NCBI GenBank assembly: GCA_031284605.1
Contig: JAITXV010000130.1
Location: 1 to 56,236 of the forward strand
Reading direction: 5' to 3'
DNA from: Acholeplasmatales bacterium
GTDB taxonomy: Bacteria > Bacillota_I > Bacilli_A > Acholeplasmatales > Acholeplasmataceae
DNA: 56,236 nt
This document shows, in pieces, positions 17,541-27,267 of this stretch; the stretch's first letter is position 1, and each line of letters opens with the position of its first letter. Both the position numbers and the translations under genes were made by a program. The notes below the pieces were generated by a model that saw only the letters and a list, made by a program, of their open reading frames with translations, ran no database searches and was not told the DNA's origin.

Positions 17541-18837
17541 CTATTTCCTCTTTATTTTCTAATTCTAATATATTAACATCTTTGATTTTATCAAATTGTT
17601 TTTGAATTTTTATGCTTGTGGTACTTATTTCTTTAGTAGTATCTGAAAGATTATTAACATTAGAAACTAATTTTTCCCATCTTTTACCAAATGCTTCAAA
17701 CTGTTTAGATAATTCATCTAAACTTGTTTTAACAATTTTAGTGTTCTTATTAAGTTCAATATTTCTAGCAGCAGTATTAATTAAGACAGTTACAGCTAAC
17801 AATGTAGTAGGAGATGTAAGCCATACTTTAGAATTATTAGCTTTTTCAACTAATTCAGGAAAATTAGCATTTATTTCCGCAAATATCCCTTCACTTGGTA
17901 TAAACATAAGTGCTAATTCAGCTGTCTTATCTTTTTTAATATATTTTTTAGAAATATCTTTAATATGTTTTTCAATATCTAATTTAAAAGCTTTTCTAAA
18001 ACCTTCTTTTTCTATGTCATTATAAGCGTTATTATACATATTTTGATAATTCTCAAGGGGAAATTTAGAATCAATACATAAATCATTTATAGGAGAAGGA
18101 CAATGAATAACTGCATCTGGAACAACATCACTTCCATCAACTTTATAATCTAATTTAAATTGTTTAGAATATAATTTGTCATTATCTCCATATACAGAAT
18201 TTAATATTTGGTATAAAGCGGTTTCTCCGTAAGTTCCACGTTGTTTTTTATTAGCTAATATGTCTTTTAATGAAACAACATCAGTCCCAAGCTTTTCAAT
18301 ATTTTTTTGTGCAGAATCAATTTTAGTTAACTGTTCAATAACTTTAGTAAAAGTTTCATTTGAATTTTTAAATCCTTCACTTAATTTATCGTCAACTTTT
18401 TTATCAATAGAATCAATTCTTAAATTTATATTTTGAATTAGATTTTCAGATAACTTATTATGCCTTAACGCATTATCTTCAATTATTTTAGAAATACTAT
18501 TATTTAAATAATTAGATATATTATTTTTTAAATCTCCAAATTCTTTTTGATTAAGTGTATTTGCATTATTTATTTTATCAATTAAATTATTAGATAAAAC
18601 AGAAAAATTACTATTGTTTTGAATGTTTGATTTATTGATATCATTAGTGATATCAAGTCTAAAATCAGCTAAGTTTTTACTTAACTTTTCGTTTAATAAA
18701 ACTATTTCTTTAGAATTATCAGAATTGTTTTCATTTTTATTTTTAGTTCTTTTTATAACTATTATTATTAATATAATTGCTGCTAAAAGAACAGCTATTA
18801 ATAGAACTATTATTATATAATCCATTAAACCTCCCAC
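17524..18837 (-). CDS. rmuC: DNA recombination protein RmuC
   Basis: N-terminal TM, coiled coil, RGTYGETALYQIL..IDSKFPLENY. Confidence 0.93.
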   Translation of the reverse strand: MGGLMDYIIIVLLIAVLLAAIILIIIVIKRTKNKNENNSDNSKEIVLLNEKLSKNLADFRLDITNDINKSNIQNNSNFSVLSNNLIDKINNANTLNQKEFGDLKNNISNYLNNSISKIIEDNALRHNKLSENLIQNINLRIDSIDKKVDDKLSEGFKNSNETFTKVIEQLTKIDSAQKNIEKLGTDVVSLKDILANKKQRGTYGETALYQILNSVYGDNDKLYSKQFKLDYKVDGSDVVPDAVIHCPSPINDLCIDSKFPLENYQNMYNNAYNDIEKEGFRKAFKLDIEKHIKDISKKYIKKDKTAELALMFIPSEGIFAEINANFPELVEKANNSKVWLTSPTTLLAVTVLINTAARNIELNKNTKIVKTSLDELSKQFEAFGKRWEKLVSNVNNLSDTTKEISTTSIKIQKQFDKIKDVNILELENKEEIDDENN

Positions 18838-19694
18838 TTGTCAATATTATTTTTTAAGTAATATACATTTTGTCTACCTGCATCATCAAGTTTAACATAC
18901 AAATACATATAAGTTTGATTTGATAACATCATATCAAACGATGATACAAAAAGACTTGTTTTAGCTATGTTAATTTTTCTATTTTCGTCTTTAGTACTAA
19001 ATATAGCACCCCAAGCTCTTGAAACTAAATCACCACAATAATATTTACTTTTTGTATTAAGAAATATTACAAAATTATATAATCCTTCGTCTTTACTATC
19101 AACAATTCTTTTAGCTTCCGCAGCTGCTGCGGCCTGAGTTTCTGCTGAAGAATTAGTGACTCTCAAACCAGCCCATTCATTAGTATAATACCCGTGATAT
19201 ATAGAAGTATCTCCATATCTTGGATTATTCCAATAATTTCCACTATCAGATGCACCAATATCTGAAAACTTATCATAACCACTGTTTGGGTATAAAATAA
19301 AATCAATAGGAGGTTCATCCTCACCTGAAAAACCAGTAGATTCATAAACAATATTATTTTGGCCTATTAAAGCAGTATGTCCTCCTACATAATAGGAAAA
19401 TATAGCATTCCAAGTTGGATTTTCAGGGTACGGACCATGAAAATTAACAAAAACATCACCAGGTAATCCTAAATATTCTTTATTTCTATTATTAAAAATA
19501 CTCATATCTGGATGCGGATTTTCTTTGTCAACTTCATAATATACTCTAGTATCACTTTCATATACTTTTTTAGCATCTTTAATAAACTCTCTAACATCAT
19601 TTTTTATTTTTAATTGTTCGTGTGTAACCACACCAGTATAAAAAATAAATAAGCTTAGAAAGAGTATTAAATAAACAAATAACACTTTTTTCAT
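18825..19694 (-). CDS. YiiX/permuted NlpC-P60-like papain-fold hydrolase, secreted/anchored
   Basis: GDVFVNF...GGHTALIG... and KYYCGDLVSRAW (His before Cys order). Confidence 0.65.
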   Translation of the reverse strand: MKKVLFVYLILFLSLFIFYTGVVTHEQLKIKNDVREFIKDAKKVYESDTRVYYEVDKENPHPDMSIFNNRNKEYLGLPGDVFVNFHGPYPENPTWNAIFSYYVGGHTALIGQNNIVYESTGFSGEDEPPIDFILYPNSGYDKFSDIGASDSGNYWNNPRYGDTSIYHGYYTNEWAGLRVTNSSAETQAAAAAEAKRIVDSKDEGLYNFVIFLNTKSKYYCGDLVSRAWGAIFSTKDENRKINIAKTSLFVSSFDMMLSNQTYMYLYVKLDDAGRQNVYYLKNNIDKWEV

Positions 19695-20326
19695 TATTTT
19701 TTATAACTTATTACGATTGCTCTATCTTCACCAGTACCAGTTGAATCACTAGAAATTCCTTCAAAATCTGAAAGTCTATTGTGAATAATTAGCCTATCGT
19801 AAGGACTCATAGGGTCTAGTTTAACTGATATCTTGCTTTTAATTACTTCTTTAGCAGTTCTAACAGCCAACATTTCTAATTGTTTCTTTCTATTTTCTTG
19901 ATATCCACCTATATCTAAATTAACTAATAAATTTTCATCACTTCCAGCAAATGTATTTAGATATTGTTTTAATAAATGCTGAATAGATAATAAGTTTTTA
20001 CCATCTTTACCAATTAATAACGGATTTTCTTTAGAAGTAACCCTAAACAATATTTCGTTATCACTAACCATTCTAAATTCCATTTGAACTTTTAAATTAA
20101 AAGCATCAAAAATACCATTAAGATAATTTTTACCTTCTAATGCTAAATTAATACTGCTTGTAGCTTCAAAATGAAGTAAAGATACTCCATTTTCAAGTTT
20201 TTTACCTAATTGACGTAAATTAATTTTATCTTCTGGTAAACCTAACAATTGTGCAGCTTTATCTAATGCTTTACTATCACTTTCCACATAAAATTCTACT
20301 TTTTTACCCATTGACAACACCTCCAC
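19694..20326 (-). CDS. jag: Jag/KhpB, KH + R3H RNA-binding protein
   Basis: Jag-N, LIGKDGKNLLSIQHLLKQYLN KH motif, R3H end. Confidence 0.93.
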   Translation of the reverse strand: MEVLSMGKKVEFYVESDSKALDKAAQLLGLPEDKINLRQLGKKLENGVSLLHFEATSSINLALEGKNYLNGIFDAFNLKVQMEFRMVSDNEILFRVTSKENPLLIGKDGKNLLSIQHLLKQYLNTFAGSDENLLVNLDIGGYQENRKKQLEMLAVRTAKEVIKSKISVKLDPMSPYDRLIIHNRLSDFEGISSDSTGTGEDRAIVISYKK

Positions 20327-22067
20327 TAATTTTTTGTAATCTCTTTGTCTTAATTTTTCTTAATAAACCATCCCAATATATTCCAACATTACTTGTAAAT
20401 ATTTTAAACCAGCCAAACAATCCTTTTTTAATTTTTGCATTAGCTATAGTTTCTTTCAAATCATATATTTCATTATCTATTTCTTCTATTTCTTTAGATA
20501 AAGTAAATGCTTTATATTGCTCTTTAGTACTACCTTTTCCTAATACTTCTTCTGCTTTGATTTTGTGATATTTTCTATCATTTAAAAACTTCATAAGTAA
20601 ATTTTGAGCTATAGAATAAATATTACCTATTATCCAATAAAATCCTAACGCATTATTATTAGTAAATGACATATATATCATCATAATACTCATAACTACA
20701 ATCATAGTTTTACCCATATTAGCCATCGGATTAGGAGTACCACTCTTTTGAGTTTGTTGAGTTTTATGATGAGCTTGAGTTTTCTTAATATATCTAGGTT
20801 TTCTTTGACCAATAAGCATTAAAGCTATATAAGTAATAGCCATAATAGCTACTAAGAATATATGACCAAATGACCATTGAGAATTACCTATGTTTAAATC
20901 TATTCCAAATAGAAAATGATTTTTAACACCAGCACTAAATTGACCACCTGCAACACCTATTCTTCTTACTACTTGCCACATAGCACTAAATATTGGTAAT
21001 TGAACAAGCATTAACAAACAACCTGTCATCTTAATTCCGTGCTTTTTATACAATTGCATCATCTCTGCTTGTTTAGCTTGAGCAGCTTGAGGGTCTTTTC
21101 TATTTTGATATTTTAATTCTAATTTTTGAATATCTGGTTGAGCTAAGCTCATTTTAAAACTCATATTATTAGAATTAGCGTATACTGGCCAAGCTATTGT
21201 TCTAACTATTATTGTTAATAATATAATACCTAATGCAAATATATCACCTAAACTAAACACACTCATAAGAAACGCAAAAGGAGCGATTAATATAGTATCA
21301 AACCAAGGAGATCCATGACCAAAATATATAGGTTCTTCACCACCTGCATTATACACGCTAAGAGATACATTTTGGTTATTATCACTTTCTAATTCGTGTA
21401 AACTATATACATATGTAGAACTTCCACCTCTTAAAATTGTTTTTAGTGGGTCACTAGGGTTCGAATTTTTACTTATATCTTTATTTACACTCATTGTTTG
21501 TTTATTGTAAGGCATAGAAGGTACACTTAAATGTCCTTTATCGTCTTTAGTATAACCTTCAATAAAACCATTAGAATAAATTATATAAAAATTAAGGTCT
21601 TCTGCACTTAGTCCTTCAAAATCAAATTCAACGCCTCTTACTTGAGTATATTTATTTTTATTAAGAAGACCATTAAATATAACTGGTGTAGCATCTCCTT
21701 TGCTAGTGTCTGTGTATCCACCATCTATTTTTAAATATTTAATAGAAGTAGTTAATTTAGAATTAGAACTTGTTACATTTAATATCCATACATTGCCATG
21801 TAATAGTTCTGATGTTAGCTTGTAATCATTTACTATAGCTGGGGCTTGCGCATTATTATATAAATAATATACATCTATATCATTAGTAGATAAAGTTGAA
21901 CTACTATCTTTTACCAAAGAAGTAACCTCTTTAGGTCTTACTATAATAGAACTAGGCTCTACGGTTTTTGAACAACTTGTAAGTACTAAAAACCCACATA
22001 CCAATATAACAAACAATACTATATACTTAAAATTCTTTTTAATCATTATTTTCTCCTTTTTTGACAA
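20304..22067 (-). CDS. yidC: YidC/Oxa1 membrane insertase with long N-terminal extracytoplasmic domain
   Basis: Lipoprotein signal LVLTSCSK; SLGDIFALGIILLTIIVRTIAWPVYANSNNMSFKM core. Confidence 0.95.
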   Translation of the reverse strand: MSKKEKIMIKKNFKYIVLFVILVCGFLVLTSCSKTVEPSSIIVRPKEVTSLVKDSSSTLSTNDIDVYYLYNNAQAPAIVNDYKLTSELLHGNVWILNVTSSNSKLTTSIKYLKIDGGYTDTSKGDATPVIFNGLLNKNKYTQVRGVEFDFEGLSAEDLNFYIIYSNGFIEGYTKDDKGHLSVPSMPYNKQTMSVNKDISKNSNPSDPLKTILRGGSSTYVYSLHELESDNNQNVSLSVYNAGGEEPIYFGHGSPWFDTILIAPFAFLMSVFSLGDIFALGIILLTIIVRTIAWPVYANSNNMSFKMSLAQPDIQKLELKYQNRKDPQAAQAKQAEMMQLYKKHGIKMTGCLLMLVQLPIFSAMWQVVRRIGVAGGQFSAGVKNHFLFGIDLNIGNSQWSFGHIFLVAIMAITYIALMLIGQRKPRYIKKTQAHHKTQQTQKSGTPNPMANMGKTMIVVMSIMMIYMSFTNNNALGFYWIIGNIYSIAQNLLMKFLNDRKYHKIKAEEVLGKGSTKEQYKAFTLSKEIEEIDNEIYDLKETIANAKIKKGLFGWFKIFTSNVGIYWDGLLRKIKTKRLQKISGGVVNG

Positions 22068-22392
22068 TAATTTTGGTTTTTTTAAACAAGGTAAACAGTT
22101 CTTGTTTCATTTCTTCATAAGTTAAATTTCTAGAATCAGGTTTTATTACTACCACAAAATCTTTTTTATCTAACTCTTCTTTATAAAAGTTAATTATTTC
22201 TCTAACTCTTCTTTTACAAAGATTTCTTTTAACTGCATTTCCATATTTTTTACCTATAGATAAACAAAACCTAAAATGCACTAAACAAGGTTCCCCAACG
22301 TATACTACGAAGTTAGAAGAACCTTTACTTACTCTTTTCTTAAAGATTTGATCTATTTCTTTTATTTTTTTTAAATGATAAGTTTTATTCAT
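22039..22392 (-). CDS. rnpA: Ribonuclease P protein component
   Basis: RFCLSIGKKYGNAVKRNLCKRRVREI. Confidence 0.96.
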   Translation of the reverse strand: MNKTYHLKKIKEIDQIFKKRVSKGSSNFVVYVGEPCLVHFRFCLSIGKKYGNAVKRNLCKRRVREIINFYKEELDKKDFVVVIKPDSRNLTYEEMKQELFTLFKKTKIIVKKGENND

Positions 22393-22399
22393 TTTTTTC

Positions 22400-22466
22400 T
22401 AATAAAAAAACTACCCATACAAAAAATGAAGTTTGTTTCATTATAATATTTGTTCGGGTAGTTTCA
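22400..22466 (-). terminator. Hairpin with U tract between rpmH and rnpA (attenuator-like)
   Basis: AAACTACCC ... GGGTAGTTTTTTT on minus strand. Confidence 0.65.
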
Positions 22467-22482
22467 AGTATCAAATATTTAA

Positions 22483-22623
22483 TTATACAGTTAATTGAGC
22501 TCTTCCTTTAGCTCTTCTAGCTGCTAAGACTTTTCTTCCATTTGCAGTAGACATTCTTTCTCTAAAACCATGAGTTCTTACTCTTTTGATTTTACTTGGT
22601 TGATACGTTCTCTTCATTGCCAT
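22483..22623 (-). CDS. rpmH: 50S ribosomal protein L34
   Basis: [46 protein letters not shown]; absent from ORF track because it is short. Confidence 0.98.
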   Translation of the reverse strand: MAMKRTYQPSKIKRVRTHGFRERMSTANGRKVLAARRAKGRAQLTV

Positions 22624-22757
22624 GTGGCGTTCACCTTCCTTTTATTTATTAAAATCTAAATTATTATATAATTTTTATGAGAATTTGTCAAATGATATTG
22701 TTTTTATTATCTATGTTTTGTTAAAATTAGATTTAAATGACTAAAAATTAATAAATT

Positions 22758-23744
22758 TTAGAATAATCCACCATAATTTAATAGTGTACTTAAATCAACA
22801 AATAGTAACATAATTTTAGGGTAATATTCAGAAGTTATCATTTGGGTAACTTCTTCAATTGTTTTTGTAGGATAATCAGAATCTTTATAGCTAACTTTTT
22901 GATTGTCATAATTAACCAAAAAAGATACTTCTGTATCTAAAGATAAACCTTGTGCAGTAAGAATACCTTCTAAGTCTATCCTTGAAAATTTATAATCTTT
23001 TAAAACATAAAAACTAACTTTACCATTTTCTAAAGTTGCTTCGTCAGAAGAAACATATTCTTCATTTACATTATAAGAATAAACCGATGAAGAACCATCT
23101 AAAGAACTTGTTTCATTAGTAAAATACTTATAAAATTCACTTAAAAATTCATCTTTGTTATCGTCTGTTACTACAGGCAACAAAAATTCACTATTAGTTA
23201 AAGAAACTAAATAATCATATAAACTTTCAGGTGCGTTTTCTTTTAGTGATTCATCTGAAAGTTTAAACTTATCTTCAAATTTAGCACTACTTTTTTCTTT
23301 AGAAACTACTAAGTTATAATCTAAATAATAAAGACCTTTTGAAAAATTAATAATTACATCAAATTTAATAATATCAATTGTGATTTCTGAGACAACTATA
23401 TTAGGAAGTAATGCAATTCCTGTAGGAACTTTTACACCTTTAATTTTTAATTGCCCTTTAGACTCTACTTTTATTGCATTTAACTTGTTATTTTCATAAC
23501 CTGCTGTTAAAGTAGCACTTATATCTTCTGTTACACTATCAAGACTAACAGTATCAACGCTGTATTCACCAGAAGTACCTTTTATAGATACATCTATTTT
23601 TTTAATATCTTTTAGCGAATCAAGATTCTTTAGAGTTTCAAATATAACGCTAGAAGGCTCTTCATTTTTATGTGGATCTTTTTTACAAGAAACTAATACT
23701 AATACTAATAATACACTAAACAATAATACAATAATTTTTTTCAT
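22758..23744 (-). CDS. Lipoprotein, unknown
   Basis: Lipobox LVLVSCKK. Confidence 0.8.
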   Translation of the reverse strand: MKKIIVLLFSVLLVLVLVSCKKDPHKNEEPSSVIFETLKNLDSLKDIKKIDVSIKGTSGEYSVDTVSLDSVTEDISATLTAGYENNKLNAIKVESKGQLKIKGVKVPTGIALLPNIVVSEITIDIIKFDVIINFSKGLYYLDYNLVVSKEKSSAKFEDKFKLSDESLKENAPESLYDYLVSLTNSEFLLPVVTDDNKDEFLSEFYKYFTNETSSLDGSSSVYSYNVNEEYVSSDEATLENGKVSFYVLKDYKFSRIDLEGILTAQGLSLDTEVSFLVNYDNQKVSYKDSDYPTKTIEEVTQMITSEYYPKIMLLFVDLSTLLNYGGLF

Positions 23745-23888
23745 TCATTATTCTCCTTATTTACTATCTATATTTAATTATACCATACAATTATAATAAC
23801 CTTTTTACACTACTTAAATATTATAAAAAATAAAAAAAGTAATTTTTAGTCCATTTTACTATTATATATAATAGGAGGGATATAAAAT

Positions 23889-25484
23889 ATGAAAAAAATA
23901 ATGTTTATATTTGTTGTAGTTTTTTTAGGATTTTTAGTAGTTAATAATAAGAGTTATGTAAAAGGTAATACTCAAAACAATTATCCAATTGGAGTAAATT
24001 ACTTTGATATTAAAGATTTAGTACAAAACATAGGTGATCAAACTGCTTTAGTAAGCAAGGCTATTAAAGTTAAGCCAGAAATTGAATACACTTTTGTTAT
24101 GGGACAAAATGTATTAAATGAGGTTTGTTTTAGAGAGGATGAACCAGCGTATATAGTATATAGTGATAATAACATCACAAAAAGGTTGATTTTAGACCAT
24201 AGGGCACCCTATGAACAAGATCCAATAACTATGCAATATAGTTATATGTATTATAGAACTTTAGTATTTACTAGTAATCTAATAACTATTACAGAATTGC
24301 CAGTAGGCAATATGAAAAAGAATGAGATAATGTTGTATGAAGGAAGCATATCTTTATTTACTAAATTTGAGCCTTATGTTGGTGACAAAGGAATTACAAC
24401 CGACATAGTAATTGAAGCTTCTTGTGAGAAACTTTTAAGTGTTAATGAAATAGCTAATCACTTAAAAACTTATTATTTATCTAATCCTATTAGTAGTACC
24501 TACAAAGTAGCAAGAGATGAATACACTTCACACTACACTAATATAGGTGTACATAATATTTTATATTACATTTATACTAATTTAAAAACAATTAGTTTCA
24601 ATGTTAAAGTAAATGTAATAGATACTGTTTCACCAACAATATTTGGTCTTGATGAATTAACTTTTATGGATACAGACATAGTTGATGACAATAAAATATT
24701 AGAACAATTTGTAATAACTGACAATTATGATGAAAATGTTGATGTAATTGTAGAACACGTTAACACAAATAAAGTTAAAATAAAAGCAACAGATTCTAGT
24801 GGAAATAGCACTTTAAAAGATGTTGGTATTTCTTATATTAGTATACCTACTAATTCGCTTATTATAGGTCCTGCAGTTATCCATTTAACTACCGCAGATT
24901 ATCCATTAACATCTATGCAAATATTGTCTTTATATAGTAAAAATACATCACTAGGTATAAATATTTTTTCTATAAACAACAACTTTAACAATACTACCTA
25001 TGGATATAATCGTAATGAAGGTAGTTATAGTTATGGTATTGATGTTGGGTATAAAAGCGGAGTAAATAATCTTTATGAAACCTATGTTGTTTTAATAATA
25101 GTTTCGGATATTAAATATCCAACAGTAGTTGTTGATAACTTAACTATGCAAGTAAGCAATAAAAAAAGTAAATCACCTGAAGAAATAAGGGATTGGATAA
25201 TTAACAATTTAAAAGAGAAGACAGTTAATTTAAGAAACGTTAATATAGAACACAATGAATATATAGGAAATGAAAAGAAAGCAGGAGATTATAATGTCTT
25301 TTATTCTTATATGGATAATAATGAACTAAAAGTAGCTAAAGCTACTATTAGTGTAAGTGGAAATAGTGGTAATAATATTGTAACTATTATAGCAGTTGTA
25401 AGTGCGACTGTTTTAATAGGAGGATTAGCTACGTTTTTTATTCTAAAAACAGGAAGAAAGAAGAGAGTAATAATTAAAAAATAA
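23889..25484 (+). CDS. Surface protein with signal peptide, Ig/HYR-like domain and C-terminal TM anchor
   Basis: N-terminal signal; DTVSPTIFG..ITDNYDENVDV; C-terminal TM + KTGRKKR. Confidence 0.75.
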   Translation: MKKIMFIFVVVFLGFLVVNNKSYVKGNTQNNYPIGVNYFDIKDLVQNIGDQTALVSKAIKVKPEIEYTFVMGQNVLNEVCFREDEPAYIVYSDNNITKRLILDHRAPYEQDPITMQYSYMYYRTLVFTSNLITITELPVGNMKKNEIMLYEGSISLFTKFEPYVGDKGITTDIVIEASCEKLLSVNEIANHLKTYYLSNPISSTYKVARDEYTSHYTNIGVHNILYYIYTNLKTISFNVKVNVIDTVSPTIFGLDELTFMDTDIVDDNKILEQFVITDNYDENVDVIVEHVNTNKVKIKATDSSGNSTLKDVGISYISIPTNSLIIGPAVIHLTTADYPLTSMQILSLYSKNTSLGINIFSINNNFNNTTYGYNRNEGSYSYGIDVGYKSGVNNLYETYVVLIIVSDIKYPTVVVDNLTMQVSNKKSKSPEEIRDWIINNLKEKTVNLRNVNIEHNEYIGNEKKAGDYNVFYSYMDNNELKVAKATISVSGNSGNNIVTIIAVVSATVLIGGLATFFILKTGRKKRVIIKK

Positions 25485-25488
25485 AACA

Positions 25489-25531
25489 AAAAGAGGCTAA
25501 AAACTTGTTATTAAGTTTTAGCCTCTTTTTT
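25489..25531. terminator. Bidirectional terminator
   Basis: AAGAGGCTAAAAACT..AGTTTTAGCCTCTT + T run. Confidence 0.92.
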
Positions 25532-25824
25532 AATATAGTAAAAGAAAGGGTAACAAGGTCTTCATTATTAAGATAAAACAAATATATACAAAAATATAAA
25601 CTACAAAACAATATATAATTAAGGTAAAACAACAAGTATTTAAAATTAAATAACATTTTATAAATTCAATATTCAAATTAAGTATATCATAAACTCATAA
25701 AGCATATTTTATGATATAATAAAGTTGTTATTAAGTTGTCACATAATTTTTGATGTGTAACTTACAGCATATAATTAAGAAGAAAAAATATATTTAGTAA
25801 TATCTAAAAACAAGGGGATAATGA

Positions 25825-27243
25825 ATGAAAAAAATAATTATAATTCTATTTCAAATATTATTAATCTCTACTCTTGTATCATGCAAGACTAACAAGGTTA
25901 CAGTAACTTTTGATAGCAATGGTGGAAGTTTGGTAGAGAAACAAATAATTGAAGAAGGCAAGTTTGTTGTTAAACCCGCAGACCCAATTAAAGATGGAGA
26001 AACATTTAGTGGTTGGTATTTTGATAATGATGGAAATAATGAAGTAGTTTTTCCTTATTATCCAACAAAAAATGAAACTCTTTATGCATCTTGGGGAATT
26101 GTGAGCGGATTAGTAATATCAAAAGTATATACTGCATCTAGTATGGATAATAATTGTATAGAAATATACAATCCAACTAGCAATAATATTAACTTATCAC
26201 AGTATTCAATTAGATTTTATCAAAATGGTAGTACTACTGTTATGAAAGACTATACAGTAAACCTTAGTGGTACTTTAAGTAGCGAATCTAGTTTTCTCAT
26301 CTCTACAAATTCTGCTACAGTTGAATCAATTAATCAAAAAAGTGACTTCAAAATAGATAATTACTTACCATTTAATGGAAATGATGCAATTGGTTTATTT
26401 AAATCAAACAAACTTTTGGATGCAGTTGGTTTTATTGGACAAGATGTTGACTTTTCAAAGAATTTAACCCTAATTCGTGTAGGAGAACCTAATGATTTCC
26501 AACCTAGTAATATTTACACTAGTACTAAATTCATTTCTTACGTTCCTGAATGTTTTGAATATTTAAAAAATTTTGATTATGAAATAAAAACTATTGAAGA
26601 TATACTTAAAGGTCCTAGACTAGAAGACAAGTATCTTACAATGCCATATGTTGAAACTGGAAGCACTACAATTGGAGGAGGAGGAGCTGAAACTGCTACC
26701 CTTGGTGGTATAGCAGACGGAGATACCGCAACTTTCTCATTTCCTTCTAGAACTATAATTGGTGGAAGTTCAATGAGATATTATTACTTAAACACTCCTG
26801 AAGTTAATGGTGGAACAGTAGTACATCAACCTTGGGGTTATGTAGCTAGCAAATATAATAAAGAATATTTATTAAACAATGCTTCTTCAAAACTACTTCA
26901 AGTTCAATCACTAAAAGGTGTACAAACTACTGAAGGATACGGAAGATGCTTAGGTTTAGTATGGATAAATGGATATTTATCACAGTTTTTGATAGCTGCT
27001 GAAGGCTTATCAGTAGTATCAGGTAATTACGGAACTGCTGATATAGCTATGAATTATAAAAATATACCATATCTTACATTTTTAAGATTTGCGGAAAGTA
27101 ATGCAATAGAACATGGATGGGGAGTTCACGGATACCCTACAAAAACAGATGGTGAAAAATCACCTGATTGGAACTATGTAACTAATAAGACTGCAACTCA
27201 AAGCCCTGTATGGGTACCACACAATAAATTGCCTTGGCAATAA
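25825..27243 (+). CDS. Lipoprotein nuclease: InlB/Flg_new repeat + lamin-tail domain + thermonuclease (SNase)-like domain
   Basis: VTVTFDSNGGSLVEKQ..FSGWYFD; LVISKVYTASSMDNNCIEIYNPT; GIADGDTATFSF..LNTPE..QPWGYVASKY..GYGRCLGLVWINGY. Confidence 0.8.
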   Translation: MKKIIIILFQILLISTLVSCKTNKVTVTFDSNGGSLVEKQIIEEGKFVVKPADPIKDGETFSGWYFDNDGNNEVVFPYYPTKNETLYASWGIVSGLVISKVYTASSMDNNCIEIYNPTSNNINLSQYSIRFYQNGSTTVMKDYTVNLSGTLSSESSFLISTNSATVESINQKSDFKIDNYLPFNGNDAIGLFKSNKLLDAVGFIGQDVDFSKNLTLIRVGEPNDFQPSNIYTSTKFISYVPECFEYLKNFDYEIKTIEDILKGPRLEDKYLTMPYVETGSTTIGGGGAETATLGGIADGDTATFSFPSRTIIGGSSMRYYYLNTPEVNGGTVVHQPWGYVASKYNKEYLLNNASSKLLQVQSLKGVQTTEGYGRCLGLVWINGYLSQFLIAAEGLSVVSGNYGTADIAMNYKNIPYLTFLRFAESNAIEHGWGVHGYPTKTDGEKSPDWNYVTNKTATQSPVWVPHNKLPWQ

Positions 27244-27267
27244 AAATAAATAAGGAGTATTATATCA

